55,861 nucleotides of DNA from Verrucomicrobiia bacterium (GTDB lineage Bacteria; Verrucomicrobiota; Verrucomicrobiia; Verrucomicrobiales; Akkermansiaceae), in contig JAUIGV010000034.1 in the NCBI GenBank assembly GCA_030432565.1, positions 1-55,861 on the forward strand, in the 5' to 3' direction. Shown here piece by piece: positions 18,173 to 27,727 of this stretch. A program made the translations under genes and the position numbers. The notes beneath the pieces are model-generated. The model made no database searches. It saw nothing but the letters and a program-made list of their open reading frames with translations, and had not been told where the DNA came from. The stretch's first letter is position 1. Every line of letters starts with the position of its first letter.

Positions 18173-19609
18173 TTAGATTGAAGCAAAGACTTCCATCGCA
18201 GGCTTTCCGATCCCATCCTTGGTCGCGTAAAAAGGTCGCCCTTCAATATCAAAGGAGGTCTTTGGCGAAATCCCCATGGCTTGAAAAATGGTGGCATGAA
18301 GATCCTCGACCCCGAGTGGATTCTCAACCGCCACGAAGGGTCGCTCATTCGCGGTTCTACCGAACTGAAACCCTTTCTTAACTCCACCTCCGAACATCAG
18401 CACGCTGGTTCCACCGGTGAAATGACGATGCTGACCGTAGTGTTTCAATTCCGAGATTACATCGACTTTATGAGTCGTCTGATCGCGGGCATTCGATCCG
18501 GGAACACCTTCGATCATCATGTCGCGGCTAAACTCACTCGCGATCACCACGAGCGTGCGGTCCAACATACCCCGCTCTTCCAGATCACGAATGAGTTGGG
18601 CAATGGGCTGGTCAATTTCCGACTTCAAACGCTTCACCGTGGTGTGCCCTTTTTCGTGGGTGTCCCAGTGCTTGAACGGCTGGTATTCCGTGGTCACCTC
18701 GATGAAACGGGCTCCGGATTCCGCAAGGCGGCGTGCCAGCAAACAGCCCTGGCCAAAGCGGCTCTTTCCATACGGAGCGGCCGAGGTCTCCGGCTCCTTG
18801 GTCAGATCAAAGGCTGCCGCTTCTTTTGAACTCAGCAAGCGGTGGGCCTTCTCCATCGAGCGCAGCATCGACTCTTGCTGGAACTCGCTCCCACTCTTTC
18901 CGACCTGTCCTTCAGAAATCAGCTTCTTGTAAAGCTTGTAGCGATTCGAAAACCGTCCCGGCGTCATTCCCTCCGGTGGCTGCACCGCTCCTATCGCCTG
19001 ATCCGGATAAGGCAGCAGGAAGGGACCAAATTCACTCCCGAAGAATCCTCCGGTGTGGAAAGCCTTGAGCTCCTCCTTCTCACCCACTCCCTCAAGCCGC
19101 TGGCCGATATCAATGAAAGCTGGCATCGCTTCGTTGCGTTGCCCCAGCACCTTGGCCATCCAAGCTCCAATGTGCGGAGCCGCCACCGTCTGTGGCGGAA
19201 CGTATCCGGTATGCCAATGATACTGATGCCGTGAATGGAGAATATGCCCGAGGTCAGGCTGCACCGCCGAGCGAATCAAAGTCCCGCGATCCATCACCTT
19301 GGCCAGTTCCTCAAATCCTTCCGTGAAATTGATCCCGCTTACGGAGGTTGGAATCGCAGGGAAGGTGCTACCAACGTCCGACACTTTGAGGCCCTTGCGA
19401 AACGGCTCGTAGTGCTTCGGATCAAAAGTATCAGGCGCGGCCATGCCGCCTCCCATCCAGAGAAGAATGCAACAATCGGCTCTAGCTTCGGGTTGCTCGA
19501 CTTCTTCACCAAACGAGCGCGGCGCGCCCATTGCCAAAGTTGCAGCGGAAGCTGCTCCGAGCTTTCTTAGAAAGTCGCGGCGATTTTCAAATTCAAGTGG
19601 CTTCGACAT
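18173..19609 (-). CDS. DUF1501 protein with twin-arginine-like signal
   Basis: 478-residue member of the DUF1501 family (alkaline-phosphatase/sulfatase-like fold, function unproven). The N-terminal NRRDFLRKLGAASAATLA is a Tat-like signal. Family features: CCILLWMGGGMAAPDTFDPK near the start, GCLLARRLAESGARFIEV in the middle, VVIASEFSRD, and a C-terminal HFTGGTSVLMFGGGVKKGF. It starts 9 bases after the DUF1549/1553 gene, the usual partner order in PVC genomes, so the pair is very likely cotranscribed and cooperates outside the cytoplasm. It heads the second half of a four-gene operon. Confidence 0.92.
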   Translation of the reverse strand: MSKPLEFENRRDFLRKLGAASAATLAMGAPRSFGEEVEQPEARADCCILLWMGGGMAAPDTFDPKHYEPFRKGLKVSDVGSTFPAIPTSVSGINFTEGFEELAKVMDRGTLIRSAVQPDLGHILHSRHQYHWHTGYVPPQTVAAPHIGAWMAKVLGQRNEAMPAFIDIGQRLEGVGEKEELKAFHTGGFFGSEFGPFLLPYPDQAIGAVQPPEGMTPGRFSNRYKLYKKLISEGQVGKSGSEFQQESMLRSMEKAHRLLSSKEAAAFDLTKEPETSAAPYGKSRFGQGCLLARRLAESGARFIEVTTEYQPFKHWDTHEKGHTTVKRLKSEIDQPIAQLIRDLEERGMLDRTLVVIASEFSRDMMIEGVPGSNARDQTTHKVDVISELKHYGQHRHFTGGTSVLMFGGGVKKGFQFGRTANERPFVAVENPLGVEDLHATIFQAMGISPKTSFDIEGRPFYATKDGIGKPAMEVFASI

Positions 19610-19618
19610 GGTTTCTAT

Positions 19619-21928
19619 TTAGTTGATAAACTGGAATTCAGGAAGCATCAGCACGGTCCACAAAAAATCGGCGGCAGTCTCCGGGGTGATCTTCTCGCCC
19701 AGAATCTCGCGGGCCACTTGTTTTTCAAGTGAACTTGGCGGACGGGACAAAGCTTCGAGGTAAAGACCCTCGACCATTTCTTTCTCGGCGACACGTTTTT
19801 CCGCGCCCCGATTCAGATAGCTCACGAATTCCGCACCGTTGTTCAGTTCGAGAGCTTGCAAAGTCGTCAAATCGGCAGGCCGCGTCGTGACAACCTGCTC
19901 CCGATTTGGTCGACCCAGAGCGCGCATCAGCAGCGTTGATTTCACGAGAGAAGCCCTCACCTTTCGAGACATTCCCGATGGGCTCTCCAGCCCTTCGGAC
20001 AGATATCCCGCGATCTGCCCGTTGACCCGCTCCCCCCATCCATTCGAAGGATGGATTAGAGCAGCCCTGCCATCAGCCATCCATTGCGCATCCGTCGTCA
20101 TCACGACCCTGCGTCCGCTTTGATCAATGAACTCAAGATGCGCATAGAGGGCCGCCGCGTTGGGGCTGTTTCCGAGATTTTTTGCCTCCACTTGAATAAC
20201 GTTCCGCCCCTCGCGAAGAGCCTTGGTGAGGTCATAGGCCTCCACCGTTTCCCAATTCGAATCTTTCCCGATCGTCACACCATTCGCCTTGAGCACATAT
20301 TCGTTGTCACAAGTGATCACAATCCTGCCCTTGGTCTCTGCAGGCAGTTTGATTACCCGCGTAAATGACACGCTTTCTCCAGCCGGGCGCTGGTCGATCG
20401 CGGACCAAATCCACTCGCCGGGCACCGCGGCCCTGGCTTTTACCCCACCTCTCTCGACCTTGGCTTCAACCTTTCCAGGTGAAGTCCCGGTGATTCCCCA
20501 AACCGCATCGATGAATTGCTCGGCGGTCATTCGCTTCGCGATAGGGCCCTCGAAAACAAAGTCATCTCCTCGCCTGGAAGGAATGACTGTCGTGCCTTGA
20601 TAGGTCCGGGAGCCGACAATCATCGCCAGCGTCCTTTTCAAATCGTAACCATTTTGAGCCAGGTCCCAAGCCAGGTAATCGAGCATGTCCTCGCTCCAGG
20701 GACGATTGCTCATCATGTCCACCGGTTCAACCAGCCCCCGCCCCATCAAACGAGCCCAAAGTCGATTCACGATCGTCCGGGCCAACCGACCATTTCCCGG
20801 GGCCGTCGCAAGCTCGGCCGCCCGCTTCAATCTCTCGTTTCGAGGTGCTGACTTGTCGATGCTCCCAAGTTCGTCAAAGAGAAATTTCGCATCCATCTTC
20901 TCACCCGTCGGTTTGTCGCAGCGATACATTTCAAGCGGCTTCCCGGCGATGATCGCAGCCATGCCGTAAGCATCCTCCAGCTTCCAATCGTCGATAAAGC
21001 TATCATGACATGAAGCGCACTTCATGTTCTCGCCAAAGAAAACCTGCGACACATTCTGCGCAAACTGAATCTCGGGAACCTGCGAAGCATTGACGTCACC
21101 CCGCCACTTAATCCCCTTGATAAACCCTTCCGACTCGGCAGTGGGGTTCATCAACTCCCTTACAAACTGATCATATGGTTTATTCTCTTTCAACGAACGA
21201 TAAAGCCATCCCGTGATCTGACGACGTCCTCCGTCAATGAAACCCGTTCCCGCGTAATCATTCCGCAAAAGGTCATTCCAAAACGTCATCCAATGATCGG
21301 CGTAGTCGAGATCTCGTGAGAGAAGCTCCTCAATCTTCGCTTCCCGCCTGGTGCCCGGCTCCGAAGTCAAGAACTCCTCCAGCTCGCTTTTCGAAGGAAG
21401 AAGCCCTACCAAATCCAAGCTCACTCGTCGCAAGAACCGGGCATCGGAGATTGGCTCCGGCGGCTGGACACGGTTCTTCTTGAAATAAGCTGCCGCAATC
21501 CGATCAATCGGGTTCCCTCCCTCCGGCCCCGGCAACTCCACCTTCCGATGGGCCAGCGGAGCCTGCCAGGTCTTCTCTTTAAAGGTAAATCCTTCCTCCC
21601 AAACCAACCCCTCGTTCACCCACTTGGTTAAAACCGCGATCTTCCCGGCCGGCAGCGGATCGGCATCATGCGGCATACGCTCATCCTCGTCCTCAGCAGT
21701 GAGCACTTCGATAAAGAGACTTTCCTCGGCATCACCCACCTCGACCGTCTCCGATTCAAGCAAGGCCTCCCGTGTATCCAGGGAAAGCCCCCCCTTGTAC
21801 TTCCCATTGGTGTGGCACTTCACACAATTCTCTTTTAAAATGGGCAGAATTTCGTGCGCAAAATCCACCTTGCCCGAAACGAAAGGAGTAACGGAGATCA
21901 ACAGAGCAATTTGGGTTCTTAGAATCAT
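19619..21928 (-). CDS. PSCyt1-DUF1549-DUF1553 cytochrome protein with inserted beta-sandwich
   Basis: 769 residues from the ATG giving MILRTQIALLISV, a signal peptide; the longer upstream frame has no signal and runs through the promoter region. Heme motif CVKCH at residues 35-39 (PSCyt1), then DUF1549 (RFLRRVSLDLVGLLP) containing a second CASCH motif. DUF1553 follows (NRLWARLMGRGLVEP) and is interrupted by a roughly 120-residue beta-rich domain (GEWIWSAIDQRP to TDAQW) with the NGVTIG...LREGRNVIQVEA pattern of galactose-binding or rhamnosidase-N-like folds. The C-terminus (FLWTVLMLPEFQFIN) is typical. It is the first gene of the operon and divergent from the CotH gene. Confidence 0.92.
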   Translation of the reverse strand: MILRTQIALLISVTPFVSGKVDFAHEILPILKENCVKCHTNGKYKGGLSLDTREALLESETVEVGDAEESLFIEVLTAEDEDERMPHDADPLPAGKIAVLTKWVNEGLVWEEGFTFKEKTWQAPLAHRKVELPGPEGGNPIDRIAAAYFKKNRVQPPEPISDARFLRRVSLDLVGLLPSKSELEEFLTSEPGTRREAKIEELLSRDLDYADHWMTFWNDLLRNDYAGTGFIDGGRRQITGWLYRSLKENKPYDQFVRELMNPTAESEGFIKGIKWRGDVNASQVPEIQFAQNVSQVFFGENMKCASCHDSFIDDWKLEDAYGMAAIIAGKPLEMYRCDKPTGEKMDAKFLFDELGSIDKSAPRNERLKRAAELATAPGNGRLARTIVNRLWARLMGRGLVEPVDMMSNRPWSEDMLDYLAWDLAQNGYDLKRTLAMIVGSRTYQGTTVIPSRRGDDFVFEGPIAKRMTAEQFIDAVWGITGTSPGKVEAKVERGGVKARAAVPGEWIWSAIDQRPAGESVSFTRVIKLPAETKGRIVITCDNEYVLKANGVTIGKDSNWETVEAYDLTKALREGRNVIQVEAKNLGNSPNAAALYAHLEFIDQSGRRVVMTTDAQWMADGRAALIHPSNGWGERVNGQIAGYLSEGLESPSGMSRKVRASLVKSTLLMRALGRPNREQVVTTRPADLTTLQALELNNGAEFVSYLNRGAEKRVAEKEMVEGLYLEALSRPPSSLEKQVAREILGEKITPETAADFLWTVLMLPEFQFIN

Positions 21929-21941
21929 GATGCAGTAGTCA

Positions 21942-21955
21942 GTGGGACGCCCCAC
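21942..21955. repeat. Short hairpin upstream of the DUF1549/1553 gene
   Basis: GTGGG and CCCAC separated by four bases, 14 bases upstream of the minus-strand ATG. It would lie in the mRNA leader of the four-gene operon and might affect translation initiation. The stem is only five base pairs, so significance is low. Confidence 0.3.
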
Positions 21956-22065
21956 GACAGTCCGCCCGTTTGTGGACCGCGCAGTCGACATACCCCTTCT
22001 TACGAAGGATGCTAGGCGACTTTTATCTTTGAGCGACGTCTAATTTTTGGATACGGACCAAATGC

Positions 22066-22080
22066 GCCCGCCTTTCGGGC
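22066..22080. repeat. GC hairpin in the leader of the CotH gene
   Basis: GCCCG and CGGGC separated by five bases, ending 20 bases before the ATG at 22101. It lies in the 172-base divergent intergenic region that must hold promoters for both flanking transcripts. No clear -35/-10 pair was found by eye. Confidence 0.3.
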
Positions 22081-22100
22081 CGGTCGCAACACACGCCCCC

Positions 22101-25100
22101 ATGAAAAAAACAACACGATGCCGGCACTGCGCCATCCTCTCATTCCTGGTTTTGTCTCAGGTGAAATCGGCTGTTCTGACCGAAGGTGAAACCATCGAAG
22201 TCACCAGAAACCACTCTGATTTCAATCTCTCGGTCTTCCCCGGAAAAGCGGGTTATAACGACAACGGTCTCGACGGAACTCCGGATTCAGGAACTTTTGG
22301 TGACGGCACGGTTTTGGACTACCGCTTTTTTAACAGCCCCGGCGACGCCCTCAACAGCTATGCGGACGGCGGGGCCGGACTCATCAGCAATTCGGCAGCT
22401 AATGCGGACAACGTCAATGGAGGAGGCGAACACTGGGCCGTGGTCTGGACCACCAATGACCCGGGCACAAACTACTCCGGGACCGCCAACTTCCCCGCCC
22501 CCACCCTGACCTTCGCCAGAGCCCAAAACATCAGCGGAACAATCGATATCTCGGGTCTGGTTTCGGGACAGCTTTACTTCCCTCACGGCACATTCATTAA
22601 TCAGTGGGAAATCAGCCTGACCATGACCGGAGCGGGGCAACCCACGCTTTTCGCCTCCGCCGATGCAGGAGGAGTGAATGGCCCCAGTGTCAACATCGGA
22701 TGGATCACTGACTTTAGCTTCAGCGATGCCGCTGCTTACGACACGATCACTTACACCTACACGAACGCCGATGTTGACGGTTCAAGGGCCCGTTTCATGG
22801 GGGTCATCCTCGATGGATCATCAAGCCCGACCACTCCTCCTACTGTCACCAACCTTCCGGTCACTGACATCGCGACCTCTTCCGCAACCTTGCGGGGCGA
22901 AGTCACCGACACCGGAGGCGCGAACCCCAACGTCACGATCTACTGGGGAGACAACGATGCCGGAACCTCCGCCGGAAGCTGGGACAACTCGATTAACCTC
23001 GGTGCCGAAGGGGGCGAATTTTCCACCGGGCTCACCGGCCTTTCCCCTTCCACCACGTATTACTTCCGTGCCTTCGCCAGCAATGGCGCAGGCTTGGATT
23101 GGGCCAATTCCACAAGTTCATTCACGACGGCCAACCCAGCAAACCCAGCGACCATCGTAAACTCTCCCGCCACCAATATCGGTTTCGTTGAAGCAGACCT
23201 CAATGGCTCGGTCACCTCGACCGGGGGTGAGCCCCCCATCGTCACGATCTATTACGGAGACAATGACGGCGGCACCACACCCGGCAACTGGGATGAGGGT
23301 GTGGATATCGGCGAACAATCCGGATCATTCACCACTGATCTCTTTGGACTCAACAGCAACACGACCTACTACTTCCGCGCAGTAGCCCGGAATTCCGGCG
23401 GCGAATCCTGGGCACCCTCAACGAACACCTTCAGGACAGATGCCTTTTCTGCTCCAACGGTTTCAATCTCGCCGGCAGATTCCGTCACCGGAACTGCCGC
23501 CAAATTACGTGGCTCGGTTAGCTCAACCGGAGGGGATCCCCCTGACATCCTCATATACTGGGGAAATAACGATGCTGGAACCAATCCGCTGGTCTGGGAC
23601 AACAGCATCGAACTCGGATCCCAAAGCGGGGGCTTCTCAACCGTAGTTACCGGACTGAGCCCACTCACCACTTACTACTTTCGAATCCTTGCCTCAAACG
23701 ATGGAGGATTCGCGTGGTCCGAGACAAGCGAGAGATTCACAACCTCCGACGTCAGCGAACTGATCATTAATGAATTCATGGCTTCGAACGATGGCGGAGC
23801 GACCAACAACACGAACAACTGGTATCCCATCACCAATCAGGTTCCCGGCACCACCCACGATTGGATTGAAATTCTCAACACCGGATCCTCGACCCTTGAT
23901 CTCGAGGGCTGGCATCTCACCGACGATCCCTCGGCACCGGAAAAGTGGACCTTCCCCGCCTCGACAAACCTTCCCGCAGGTGGATTCCTCATCGTCTATG
24001 CCTCAGGCACCGGCGTGCCCGATGCCAATGACAACCTTCACACCAATTTCAGGCTTTCCTCCGGCGGAGAATACCTCGCCCTCGTCCGGCCTTCCGGATC
24101 GGTCGCCAGCGAATTCGGCCCCAGCGGAACGGACTACCCGGGGCAGGACGAGGATATCTCGTATGGTCTCGATCCCGCGATTGGATCCTCGGTCTACTTT
24201 TCCTCCCCCACTCCAGGCTCCGCCAACGACAACTCCGGAATTGCCCGGGTGCGGGACACCAACTTTAGCCCGGACCGTGGCTACTACGACCAAGCCGTCA
24301 ATGTCACCATCACCAGCGCCACTCCCGATGCCACCATCTACTACACCACCGATGGCACCCGCCCGGTCGACCAGTCGGGAAACCCCACCGCCAACGCCTC
24401 GGTTTACTCCGGCCCCATTCCCATCACCAAAACCACAACCCTCAAGGCCTCCGCCACCAAGACTGGCTTGGCGCCCACAAACATTGACTGCCAAACCTAC
24501 ATCTTGCTGGATATCGACAACGCCGGTCCGGATGGAACCGACCCTGCGGGATTCAATGCGGCATTCCTTGAGCAAACCCAGCCCTCCGGATGGGGCAACC
24601 TTTCCTCGGGCGACTACAACATGGACACCCGCGTCTCCAAATCAACGTCCCTGGCGACAGACTATCAAGACACCACCGCCCAGACCATGCTCAAAGGACT
24701 GCGCGACATTCCCACCATTTCCATCGCGATGGATCGTGCCGATTTCAGTGGGACAAGCGGGATCTATACCAACTCGACAGATGGTTCTCTGGAGTATGAG
24801 TGCTCGGCCGAATACATTCCCGCCGCCATCGACACCCGTAATGATTGGCAAATCAACTGCGGCATCAAAGTGCAAGGAGGTGCCAGCCGCAGCCCCAGCG
24901 CCAGCCCCAAACACTCGATGAACTTTCGCTTCCGCAACCAATACGGGGCCGGTCGCCTTCGCGAGGAACTCTTCCCCGATTCAGAAGTGGAAGAGTTCAA
25001 CTCCATCACCCTGCGCGCCGGATACAACAACTCCTGGATTCACCGCGATGCCGGCCAGCGCGGTCGCGGCTCCATGATCCGGGACCAATGGATGCGCGAG

Positions 25101-27593
25101 TCCATGCTCGATATGGGCAATCCTGCAGCCGGTCACGGCTTCATGGTTCACGTTTTTGTCAATGGCCTCTACTGGGGTGTTCACAACCTCTGCGAACGGC
25201 CGGAAGCCTCCCACTACGCCGCATATAATGGAGGCAATGACGATCTCCTCGACGCTCGCAACGGGGCCTCCGTGGTCGATGGCACCGCCACCGCCTGGGA
25301 AGCCATCCCAGGAGTCGTCGCTGGGGGAAATTGGGAGCAAATCCAGCAGGTCATCGATATCGACCAATACATCGACTACCAGATCATCAATCGGTACGGG
25401 GGCAATTCCGACCTCAAGTCCGGTGGCAACTGGCGCGCCGCAGGGGGAGGGCCGTTCACAGCCGGGCAACCCGGGGAAATGGCACCCTGGCAACTCTATT
25501 CGTGGGATGGCGAACGCACGCTCGAAAGTCCTTCGCTTAACAACTCACCACTCGATCCCATGGGCGTTCGAAGCCAACTGGAAACGCTGCCGGAATACCG
25601 GATTCGTTTTGCCGACCGCCTGGAAAAACACTTTGGACCGGGTGGAGCCCTCACCCCCGCAGCCACCGCGGCCCGTTGGATGAAGTTCGCAAACGACCTC
25701 GACCGCGCAATCATCGCCGAGTCCGCCCGCTGGGGTGATCACCGCGGCACCCTCTACACCCGGGACGACCAATGGCTCTCCGAGCAAAACCGGCTCATGA
25801 ACACTTACTTCCCCGCTCGCAGCAGCATCGTCGAAAGCAACTATGGCTCCTTGCTTCCATCGGTGGCTGCTCCGGATTTCCTGGTGAATGACTCACCACA
25901 AAGCGAAGGCGTCATTCCCGTCGGAGGAAATTTGAAAATCACCTCAACCACCGGCACCATTTACTACACCACCGATGGCAGCGACCCACGCCTCGCCGGA
26001 GGTGGCATTAATCCAAGCGCAAACTCGATCGGAGGCGGCAGCAATCAGACCGCCTTTATTCAGCTCGAGGAGAGTGGTTGGAAATACCTTGATACCGGCG
26101 TCGCCCAAAGTGACAGCGATATCGTCCTTGGCAATCCCGCCTACAACTCCAGCGACTGGAAACACCCTTCATTCAACGACGCTGGCTGGGGGACTGGACA
26201 AGCCCTTTTGGGCTACGGAGGTATCAACGGCCGAGATACCAATACGTCCTTGAATCTTCAGACCCCCCGCCTGCCCACGATCTACTTCCGCAAATCGTTT
26301 ACCGTCTCCAATGCTTCGAATTTCACTCAACTCAACCTTGGTTTGGTGCGCGATGATGGCGCAATCGTTTACCTGAACGGCCGGGAAATCGGACGTAGCA
26401 ACATGAACGGAGGGAACCAGAAATACGGAGACTTCGCCATCAGTTCAACGTCCAACGAAGGAGGCCTTGTCAATCTCGGTATCATCACTCTGGGTGCGGG
26501 CGACCTTCTCGAAGGAACCAATGTCCTCGCGGTCGAAGTTCACCAAAATAGTTCCAGCAGCAGTGACACCGGTCTCGATGTCCAACTCACGGGCATCGCT
26601 CCGGCAAGCGGCGGCGGCGGGAACGTGGTCCCCCTAACTCGAGGCGCGGTCGTCCGCGCACGGGCCTTCGACAATGGAGAATGGTCGGCTCTCAGCGAAG
26701 GTGGGTTTCTCATTGCTCCAATTGCCGATGCCTCAAACATCGCCATCTCCGAGATTATGTATAATCCGGCTGGAAGCTCTGAGGACGGAGAATGGATCGA
26801 GCTCGTGAACATCTCAGCCGCCACCATCGACCTTTCAAACCTCACCTTCGAGGGGATCGAGTATACCTTCCCTGTCGGCTTTACCCTCGCTCCGGACGCC
26901 CGGGTTGTGGTGGTCAAGAACCAAGCCGCGTTTGCCGCTCTCTACAACACCGCCGGCCTCAATATTGCTCCCGGCGATTTCTCGACCTCCAGCTTGAGCA
27001 ATTCCGGAGAGCAAATCGCCCTCATCGACGCACTGGGAATTGATGCCCGCAGATTTACTTACAACGACAGAGTCCCGTGGCCGACCTCGCCCGATGGCGA
27101 CGGATACTCCATCGTCCTGATCTCGCCCGAGACCAATCCCGATCACGCTGTCCCCACCAATTGGCGGACCAGCGCACTTTACGGAGGCAGCCCGGGAGCG
27201 ACTGACAGTACGACTTTCGAAGGCGACCCAAGCACCGATAGCGACGGCGACGGACTCAACGCCCTCCTTGAATACGCTCTCGGCTCCACTCTGGGCGATG
27301 CTGGATTCAGCCCGGAATCCTTCCCAAGCCCGGGCACGAATTTCTTCGATGACGGTAGCGGCACCTTTGACGAATATCTCACTTTGACCCACCGACGCAA
27401 CCTCGCCGCTGACGACCTTATTTTCGAAGCCCAGGTAGGATCGGACCTCAGTGGCTGGAACCCCCTCGGAACGACCGCCGTTTCCGCCACTGCAAATGGT
27501 GACGGAACAGAAACCGTGATTTGGCGCAGTCTTACTCCGATGAAAAATCTCGAACGGGAATTCATCCGCTTGAAGGTCCAACAAAAGCCATAG
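22101..27593 (+). CDS. Giant secreted CotH-domain protein with FN3-like repeats, lamin-tail and chitobiase-C domains
   Basis: 1,830 residues from the ATG giving MKKTTRCRHCAILSFLVLSQV, a signal peptide. By position: a beta-rich N-domain (to about 240); three FN3-like repeats (about 246-549) each ending in TTYYFR; lamin-tail domain 1 (about 553-660, ELIINEFMASNDG); chitobiase/hexosaminidase C-type domain (about 723-790, ATIYYTTDGTRP); a CotH-like domain (about 863-1200, with KVQGGASRSPSASPKHSMNF); a second TIYYTTDGSDP segment near 1290; a jelly-roll domain (about 1320-1497); lamin-tail domain 2 (about 1543-1665); and a C-terminal segment with DSDGDGLNALLEYALGS. CotH domains in spore coats are protein kinases, but catalysis here is unproven. 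Probable surface or matrix protein binding polysaccharide. Confidence 0.9.
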   Translation: MKKTTRCRHCAILSFLVLSQVKSAVLTEGETIEVTRNHSDFNLSVFPGKAGYNDNGLDGTPDSGTFGDGTVLDYRFFNSPGDALNSYADGGAGLISNSAANADNVNGGGEHWAVVWTTNDPGTNYSGTANFPAPTLTFARAQNISGTIDISGLVSGQLYFPHGTFINQWEISLTMTGAGQPTLFASADAGGVNGPSVNIGWITDFSFSDAAAYDTITYTYTNADVDGSRARFMGVILDGSSSPTTPPTVTNLPVTDIATSSATLRGEVTDTGGANPNVTIYWGDNDAGTSAGSWDNSINLGAEGGEFSTGLTGLSPSTTYYFRAFASNGAGLDWANSTSSFTTANPANPATIVNSPATNIGFVEADLNGSVTSTGGEPPIVTIYYGDNDGGTTPGNWDEGVDIGEQSGSFTTDLFGLNSNTTYYFRAVARNSGGESWAPSTNTFRTDAFSAPTVSISPADSVTGTAAKLRGSVSSTGGDPPDILIYWGNNDAGTNPLVWDNSIELGSQSGGFSTVVTGLSPLTTYYFRILASNDGGFAWSETSERFTTSDVSELIINEFMASNDGGATNNTNNWYPITNQVPGTTHDWIEILNTGSSTLDLEGWHLTDDPSAPEKWTFPASTNLPAGGFLIVYASGTGVPDANDNLHTNFRLSSGGEYLALVRPSGSVASEFGPSGTDYPGQDEDISYGLDPAIGSSVYFSSPTPGSANDNSGIARVRDTNFSPDRGYYDQAVNVTITSATPDATIYYTTDGTRPVDQSGNPTANASVYSGPIPITKTTTLKASATKTGLAPTNIDCQTYILLDIDNAGPDGTDPAGFNAAFLEQTQPSGWGNLSSGDYNMDTRVSKSTSLATDYQDTTAQTMLKGLRDIPTISIAMDRADFSGTSGIYTNSTDGSLEYECSAEYIPAAIDTRNDWQINCGIKVQGGASRSPSASPKHSMNFRFRNQYGAGRLREELFPDSEVEEFNSITLRAGYNNSWIHRDAGQRGRGSMIRDQWMRESMLDMGNPAAGHGFMVHVFVNGLYWGVHNLCERPEASHYAAYNGGNDDLLDARNGASVVDGTATAWEAIPGVVAGGNWEQIQQVIDIDQYIDYQIINRYGGNSDLKSGGNWRAAGGGPFTAGQPGEMAPWQLYSWDGERTLESPSLNNSPLDPMGVRSQLETLPEYRIRFADRLEKHFGPGGALTPAATAARWMKFANDLDRAIIAESARWGDHRGTLYTRDDQWLSEQNRLMNTYFPARSSIVESNYGSLLPSVAAPDFLVNDSPQSEGVIPVGGNLKITSTTGTIYYTTDGSDPRLAGGGINPSANSIGGGSNQTAFIQLEESGWKYLDTGVAQSDSDIVLGNPAYNSSDWKHPSFNDAGWGTGQALLGYGGINGRDTNTSLNLQTPRLPTIYFRKSFTVSNASNFTQLNLGLVRDDGAIVYLNGREIGRSNMNGGNQKYGDFAISSTSNEGGLVNLGIITLGAGDLLEGTNVLAVEVHQNSSSSSDTGLDVQLTGIAPASGGGGNVVPLTRGAVVRARAFDNGEWSALSEGGFLIAPIADASNIAISEIMYNPAGSSEDGEWIELVNISAATIDLSNLTFEGIEYTFPVGFTLAPDARVVVVKNQAAFAALYNTAGLNIAPGDFSTSSLSNSGEQIALIDALGIDARRFTYNDRVPWPTSPDGDGYSIVLISPETNPDHAVPTNWRTSALYGGSPGATDSTTFEGDPSTDSDGDGLNALLEYALGSTLGDAGFSPESFPSPGTNFFDDGSGTFDEYLTLTHRRNLAADDLIFEAQVGSDLSGWNPLGTTAVSATANGDGTETVIWRSLTPMKNLEREFIRLKVQQKP
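22836..23749 (+). repeat. Three tandem FN3-like repeats of about 100 codons
   Basis: Units start near 22836, 23141 and 23447. Each has a 'L-x-G-x-V-x-x-T-G-G' strand, an 'I-Y-W/Y-G-x-N-D' strand, a 'W-D' turn and ends in 'TTYYFR-x-x-A-x-N'. Protein similarity is strong while the DNA has diverged, which indicates old duplication rather than a recent slippage product. Confidence 0.8.
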
Positions 27594-27727
27594 CACCCCG
27601 CCTACCCAAAGCAGGGTATCATTGGGCGAAATCTTGGTTTTCCCGGCACTAAGAAAAGCTTAGCTTGGCCAGTATCAAAGGGGCGCTGCCGGGTGCTGCC
27701 TCCCCCCGAATTCGCTTGCTCAAGCTT

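Noticed and set aside
27601-27727. Inverted arms CTAAG/CTTAG near 27650-27670 as a terminator of the CotH gene
   Set aside because: Only five-base arms with no U-run; too weak to call.
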